From positions 72,728,976 to 72,792,975 of the forward strand of contig CM070553.1 of the NCBI GenBank assembly GCA_036346405.1: a stretch of DNA of 64,000 nt. The letters are read 5' to 3'. The DNA comes from Phyllostachys edulis. Lineage: Eukaryota > Streptophyta > Magnoliopsida > Poales > Poaceae. A program made the position numbers and the translations under genes. The stretch's first letter is position 1. Each line of letters opens with the position of its first letter. Below are positions 59,059 to 64,000 of the stretch, piece after piece. The notes beneath the pieces were generated by a model. That model saw only the letters and a program-made list of their open reading frames with translations, searched no databases and had not been told where the DNA came from.

Positions 59059-62000
59059 TGTAAGACCCCCAAATATTGGAATGTGCCGAAGTAAAAATTA
59101 TACTGGTAGCATAATTCTAAATTAAGGAACAGTGTAATGTCCTTATTAAAAATCATACTAGAAGCATAATCATAATAAGTAACAATCCAACATTTAGGTT
59201 CCCGGATATATGCCATGCAATAGTTCCCAGGATTAGTGACTATTGCCCATATATCCTTAATCAACATTGCATCAATCACATACAAGTCATTCATTTACAT
59301 AATTATACATCAGATTACATAGTTAATTCGGTTGCTACAGTGCCGAATTTGCTACAGTAACAGAGGACCTTGGGTCATAACAAAAGAACAACAGCGGAAG
59401 CAAAATAAACGATAAAAACCACCAATGGCCCCATCATCCCGCAGGCTATTGCGTGGAGACTAGAACTAGCATCACTCGTTAGCGTCACCCTGATCGGCGC
59501 TAACGGGCATCTCATAAAGGTAACCGTCTTCACCTGCAACAAGAGGTCATAAAACCCTGAGTACAAAAGGTACTCAGCAAGTCTTACACAAACTAGTAAA
59601 AGAAAGTGTTTGATAGAACCTATACAAAGGAATAGAAAGTTTCATATGCATAAGGTTAACAACAGAAGGCTTAAATGGTTCAATTTTGCACAAAGCGATA
59701 CACCTTAACCTACAATTGCTATGTTTTGATAAAGCAATTTTACTAAATTGATTTGGACTAAAACAGTGAGTAATTGCAATCATAAGCATAAACAGTAACA
59801 ATAGTAAATAACAGCTCACAATTAAATGTGCATGACAACCAGCATGCCGAAATAATTCCCAAACCAAACTTAGAGCAAAATCTATAGAGGTGACATCAAT
59901 TCAAGTGTAAATCAGAATAACCGTGGACACGGCTATTCAATAGTTTTATACCTTGCAAGGGTGTACATCTTTACCCACATGACTTAGTTAGCCGTAAGCC
60001 TCCTAATAATAACACACCGCCTTTGGTGTGCCGGCCGTAAACTAAGATTTGGTATTTTTCAACAAGTTGACACTATTGAGTTGATGACCCATGTGAGACT
60101 AATCCCGCTTAAACAACGATCGATAGCATATATCTAACCGGGCTCACATGTTGTACAGGGAATGCCGACCCAATCAATTAAATGCAAACTCGTGTTAGCC
60201 ACACATATTAGACCGCAGATCGGGGCCTCAAGGTACGTACATATGATGGAACACATCTACGCCTTACCCTTCTAAGAACATCCGATATCAATATAAGCTC
60301 CACATGGCATACGACACGGCCAAGACTTAAGCATCTATGCCATATGAAATCAATACACATGTCCTTACTCTCTGCTTCCAACTCAATAGTATTAACCCTT
60401 TACTTAACCAAACAAAGGCCCATACACGCGTGTGGAAATGCGTTGGGACTTGAATTGGGTAGTCGAGTTCAGATCCTTAATCAACCTGCATAAGACATCC
60501 ACATTTCCCAATTCTCGTGCACAAAGGCACCTCACTAGCATCCACTTGTCCAGATTTGAATCAATTTAACAACAAGATCAAAGATCATTTCAGATTCAAA
60601 TAAATGAACAAGAATCGAATAAATAAAATTTATTTGTTGTTCCTGTGTTTGACAAGATAAGCTTGTCAAACCCTACCGTTCTATGGACTGCATGGCTAAG
60701 CAAAAGTTAAAACTAAATACAATAACATCACAGACTACCTTAGGTTGAGTGTATGATTAAATTCAAGATAAGCCACAAGCTCAGGTCATAACTAACTAGA
60801 ACAGAACACAAATAAATTTTTTTAGAACATTGGCATGCAACAAATCATCATCAGATTTATAAATCTACAGCTCAAAAGAGTAGGATCAATATGGTGCGAG
60901 AGGTAGCTTGCCTTGATAGTAGTAAATAACCTCTTGCTCAGGTTCTTGTGGTTCAACAAAAGGTTCAACAAACTCAAGAACCAAAGATTCAAAACCAAAA
61001 AAAATCCAATAAACACAAGAACTTACAGAGAACAAAATGAAAAAGAATGCATGATCAAATGATAATGCATGGGTAGCAATATGCTTAAACTATGTTTAAT
61101 TTATCAAAGATAATAACCCATAGGTACCATCTAATGATACTTACTACCCAGATTTTAGATTTAGAATAGCTACAAGATGTCGGGTTTTCTAAAACAGACA
61201 GCAACAAATAGTTCAATTATCCGATTCAACTCTATAAAAATGAAATATCAAGGATAGCTAAATATACATATACCAAAGGTTTGTGACCTAGCTAAACATT
61301 TAGTGCCATTAATAGCAACTTATGAATGTAGACTTTTGGTTGTTTGTTTGGTCGGTTTGACTAATACCCAAAAACAGTAATACTTTATTTACCAGTTTTG
61401 GTTGGCACGGAGAACAACACCAGACAAGGACTTTTATGGAAGTTACAACTATCTAGGAAGCACTTAGTACCATAACTCCTGATTACTAATCCTTAACCGG
61501 CCAGTTGAAGAAAGAAATGGAAACTACACCATTTGTCGGTTTTAGCCGACAAAATCGACAGAGAAGAGATTTGCCTTAATGAAAGAACTGAGGACTTTAA
61601 GAACTTTAAAGAATGGTCATGGTGTCGCTAGGGTTTCTCTTAGGACCTAAACAACTAATATCTTGATATAAGAAGTCTAAAGTTGTGAAAACGATATTTA
61701 AAGACCGAAAAGTTATAATAACAACTTTTCAGTTTAAAGGAACAGGATCATCACATGAATAAGTGAGTGAGGGATGTCCTAAAAGAGCTTAAGCTAATGA
61801 AGGCAAGATCTAACTTACCACCTAGTGTTAGAAAAGATGATGTCAAGGTTTTGGTCCAAACAAGAAAGGTCCAAACTCCTTCTACGGTCTCATCCAAAAC
61901 AAGAATGATGGATTTAAGCTATAAAGATCATTAGGCACAATCTTGGTGAGAAAGATGGACTCCAACTCACCAGATGAGGTTTTCTCAAGATGGTGCTTCT

Positions 62001-63453
62001 TGGTCCAAGGTGATAGAGAAGAACACCTAATTCCAACCCTACAAGAATTGACCAACATCACATTAGCATGAGATTTAGGTCTTCTTGAAGTTGAACAAGG
62101 GTAGAAGAACCAGAGAGCTTCACCGAAAGAAGATAAGGATGGTGAGCTCCTCAGTGGTCAAGAATGGCAGGAGTTAAGCCAGTAGGGTTTATATAGGATA
62201 TAGAGTTTGTAGAGCAACCGAGAGTTCTCTAGAACCAAAGAGGTGGCACTTAGGATAATTATCCGAGAAAATACCCTCCAAGTTACTGCTCATCACCACC
62301 ACGCCGGCGAGAGAAAGGTTGCACGGTGCACAAAGACGCATGGGAGCAAAACCATCAGCGACGCAGGGTCCTGTGGGCAGCCACGCCATGCGGCAGACAT
62401 GTACCAAGTCCGAGCATTGACCATCATCGATTAGCTACGAGCAATTTGCGATGCGGAGGCAAAAGACACACTGAACCGGTAGCATGAAATACGGACCGTA
62501 CGATCTCTAGCGGACGGCCAAGATCAAGGGGTCCTGTAGTGGTCCGAACTTCCCAATCTACAAGAGCCCTTCGATTTCACGCTAACGGCTGGGATTCAAT
62601 AGGCACTGTAGTGGTCCGATCGGCCCAATCAACAAGAGCCGTGCGACCGCAAACCAACGGTCCAAGATCTCAGCGCGTTGGTGCGCTTCGGCCCATAGGG
62701 TTTATCACCGTTAAAGCGCAAATCAACGGCCAGGATCGAGGCGGCTCCGGATGGTCCGAACCTCACAACCCGCGCGAACCGTCTGATCGCAAGGAATGGC
62801 TAAGATTAGGTGAGTACTGCTGATGGTCCGAACGGCCCATTACATCTGGCCCGTTCGCGCAGAGATGAATGGCTGAGATGGGCTAGGAGTTTTGACGCCA
62901 AGACGCATAACGTGCCAGCCGCCGCACCGGCAGACTGGTTGGGCTCACCGCTGGTTTGAGCCGCTCAGATTCGAGAGGGTTTGGGCCTGAGATTTGACCA
63001 GACTTGATTAAATTTTCAAAAGGTTTGACCGGGCTTTTAAATATAGCAAATAAATTTGTAAAATCATAAAATTTTGCAGGATTGCTACTGGGATGGTATA
63101 TTCCCCAAATAAATTTTGAAATCACTGTTTCTTCCTTAGAATTACATAAATAATTCATTTAAACCAACTAGGGTTTATTTAAAGACAAGCATTTTTCTAA
63201 AAATCAAAATAATTTCTAAAAATTCACAAAAATTATTTTTGACCATAATAATTCACCTGTCCTTTAAATAAAATACTTCCCAGTCTTAATACCAACATCA
63301 GGTGGTATTTCCTCTTGAAATTTTTGATCAAGATGGAGTTTAAAAGTAGAAATTCGGGAAAATAGTTTGTAACATGTTGCCTAATTTGCCAAAATGAACA
63401 GTGATGCTATGAACAGCACCTTATTACTGTTTATTAGAGCTGAGGCTGTTACA
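59059..63453 (-). repeat. 3' LTR of the chromovirus
   Basis: The minus strand runs from TGTAACAGCCTCAGC (63453) to GGGGGTCTTACA (59059). A TATA box (TATATAAA, minus strand) is at 62188-62195. CGGACGGTCCGAT-like words are scattered at 62500-62880, as in the other gypsy LTRs. No gene is seen in it. Confidence 0.88.
62188..62195 (-). promoter_or_regulatory. TATA box of the chromovirus LTR
   Basis: The minus strand reads TATATAAA, followed by CCCTACTGG, after the GC-rich segment in transcription direction. Confidence 0.5.
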
Positions 63454-63495
63454 AACCTACCCCCCTTAAGAAAATCTCGTCCCGAGATTTCTTAT
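63454..63495 (-). promoter_or_regulatory. Polypurine tract of the chromovirus
   Basis: The minus strand reads TTCTTAAGGGGGGTAGGTT before the LTR, preceded by ATCTCGGGACGAGAT, a 15-base perfect palindrome around a G. A similar arrangement is next to the gag-only element at 38538. Confidence 0.75.
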
Positions 63496-63674
63496 AATTC
63501 AGAAGTTGGACAAAGATGAAGTTGAAATGATGTTCTTTAGAAACATAACATCAGTTGTCTTTATTTCTTTCAAAGATAGAAAAGAAAGCTCTCACATAAC
63601 AACATAGTGCTGCTATTACATCTTATGTTACATTGCTTTGTTTAACCTTGCCTTTATTAATTCAAAGGCAAGTT

Positions 63675-64000
63675 TTAAACAGCAAAAAGGTGAGGGTGCT
63701 CGATCTTCATCAGATCTTCGCGCTCCCATGTGGCTTCATCCTCTGAATGATTAGCCCATTGAATTTTTAAGAACTTGACAGTGCGATTTCTTGTCCTGCG
63801 TTCCATTTCGTCGAGGATACGCACTGGTTGTTCTGGATATGAAAGATCCAGTTGAAGATCAAGATTCTCATAAGCAGTAGCCTCAGTAGGAACACGGAGG
63901 CACTTCTTTAATTGAGAAACATGAAAGGTATCATGAACTGTCGAAAGAGACTCGGGAAGTTCCAATTGATATGCCACAGCTCCTCGTTTTCCAATAATTC
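63675..64000 (-). CDS. Chromovirus pol, integrase end with chromodomain (partial)
   Basis: The frame is open from the window edge to TAA at 63675-63677. It shows VAYQLELPESLSTVHDTFHV and SQLKKCLRVPTE, the C-terminal integrase part, and then VRILDEMERRTRNRTVKFLK with WANHSEDEATWERE, a chromodomain. Chromodomains direct integration to modified histones in this lineage. The start lies beyond 64000. This is the only coding piece in the window without a visible break. Confidence 0.9.
   Translation of the reverse strand, partial: IIGKRGAVAYQLELPESLSTVHDTFHVSQLKKCLRVPTEATAYENLDLQLDLSYPEQPVRILDEMERRTRNRTVKFLKIQWANHSEDEATWEREDLMKIEHPHLFAV

Larger units (their letters stand above)
8229..64000 (-). mobile_element. 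Tat-lineage (RIRE2/Retand-like) gypsy element, heavily nested
   Basis: LTR sequence beginning TGTCGACTATCAAGTCGTCG at 8229 is matched by TGTCGGTAATCAAGTCGTCG at 58840. Both then run about 220 bases in near identity. Between them, on the minus strand, lie gag (58738-57669, then 31775 leftwards), protease, RT, two RNase H domains and integrase (ending 21553). After pol comes an additional antisense gene carrying the domain known as plant transposon PF04195. Dual RNase H and an extra ORF between pol and the 3' LTR are established Tat-lineage traits. The element is split by three solo LTRs, a copia element with a nested gag-only element, and a chromovirus. Its right end is outside the window. GTCTC at 8224-8228 is the candidate target duplication. 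Confidence 0.85.
59059..64000 (-). mobile_element. Chromovirus (gypsy), 3' end, continues past the window
   Basis: A 4.4-kb LTR (59059-63453) begins TGTAAGACCCCC inside the Tat LTR. It is followed by a polypurine tract and the C-terminal part of pol with a chromodomain on the minus strand. The preceding five bases, CTCCA (59054-59058), are the expected target duplication; its partner is outside. Confidence 0.88.

Overview
The window looks like heterochromatic, transposon-packed plant DNA, almost certainly from a grass. The evidence is Tat/RIRE2-like and chromovirus gypsy elements, a Sirevirus-type copia element, LTRs of 3-5 kb with GC-rich segments, and a degenerate plant mobile domain gene. 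I found no intact host gene, tRNA, rRNA or bacterial-type feature. The species cannot be fixed from the sequence.

Layout. 1-2669 is the end of a plus-strand gypsy-type LTR. 2670 to about 4545 is a fragment of another LTR on the minus strand. About 4570-5657 is a broken plant-mobile-domain gene on the plus strand. 5658-6467 is unassigned. 6468-8228 is the first part of a plus-strand LTR, cut by a large Tat-lineage gypsy element that starts at 8229 and runs past the right edge. That element lies on the minus strand: 3' LTR 8229-8924, IN/RNase H/RT/PR/gag reading leftwards from 58738, and 5' LTR from 58840. It also carries an eight-exon gene on the opposite strand (9292-20563) with its own TATA box and polyadenylation signal.

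Five later insertions sit in the Tat element. Solo LTR A is 9957-15081 (minus, duplication TGGAT). Solo LTR B is 15472-18751 (plus, AAATC). Solo LTR C is 21979-27405 (plus, GCACG; same family as A but inverted). A Sirevirus-like copia element is 32140-57663 (minus, GTCCT). A chromovirus starts at 59059 and leaves the window. Inside the copia 3' LTR sits a 14.1-kb gag-only element with 5.3-kb LTRs, 33269-47416 (minus, CTTCG).

All coding regions are damaged by stops or frameshifts, except the short chromodomain end of the rightmost element. The most unusual signals are: (i) LTRs of several families crowded with a GGAGGTC/GACCTCC motif, in A and C arranged as arrays of about 40-bp near-perfect palindromes; (ii) about 38-bp tandem arrays in the 5.3-kb LTRs whose copy number differs between the two LTRs; (iii) a possible 5-kb-stem inverted repeat formed by solo LTRs A and C; (iv) differences between paired LTRs that cluster at CTG/CAG triplets and may be a sequencing artefact.
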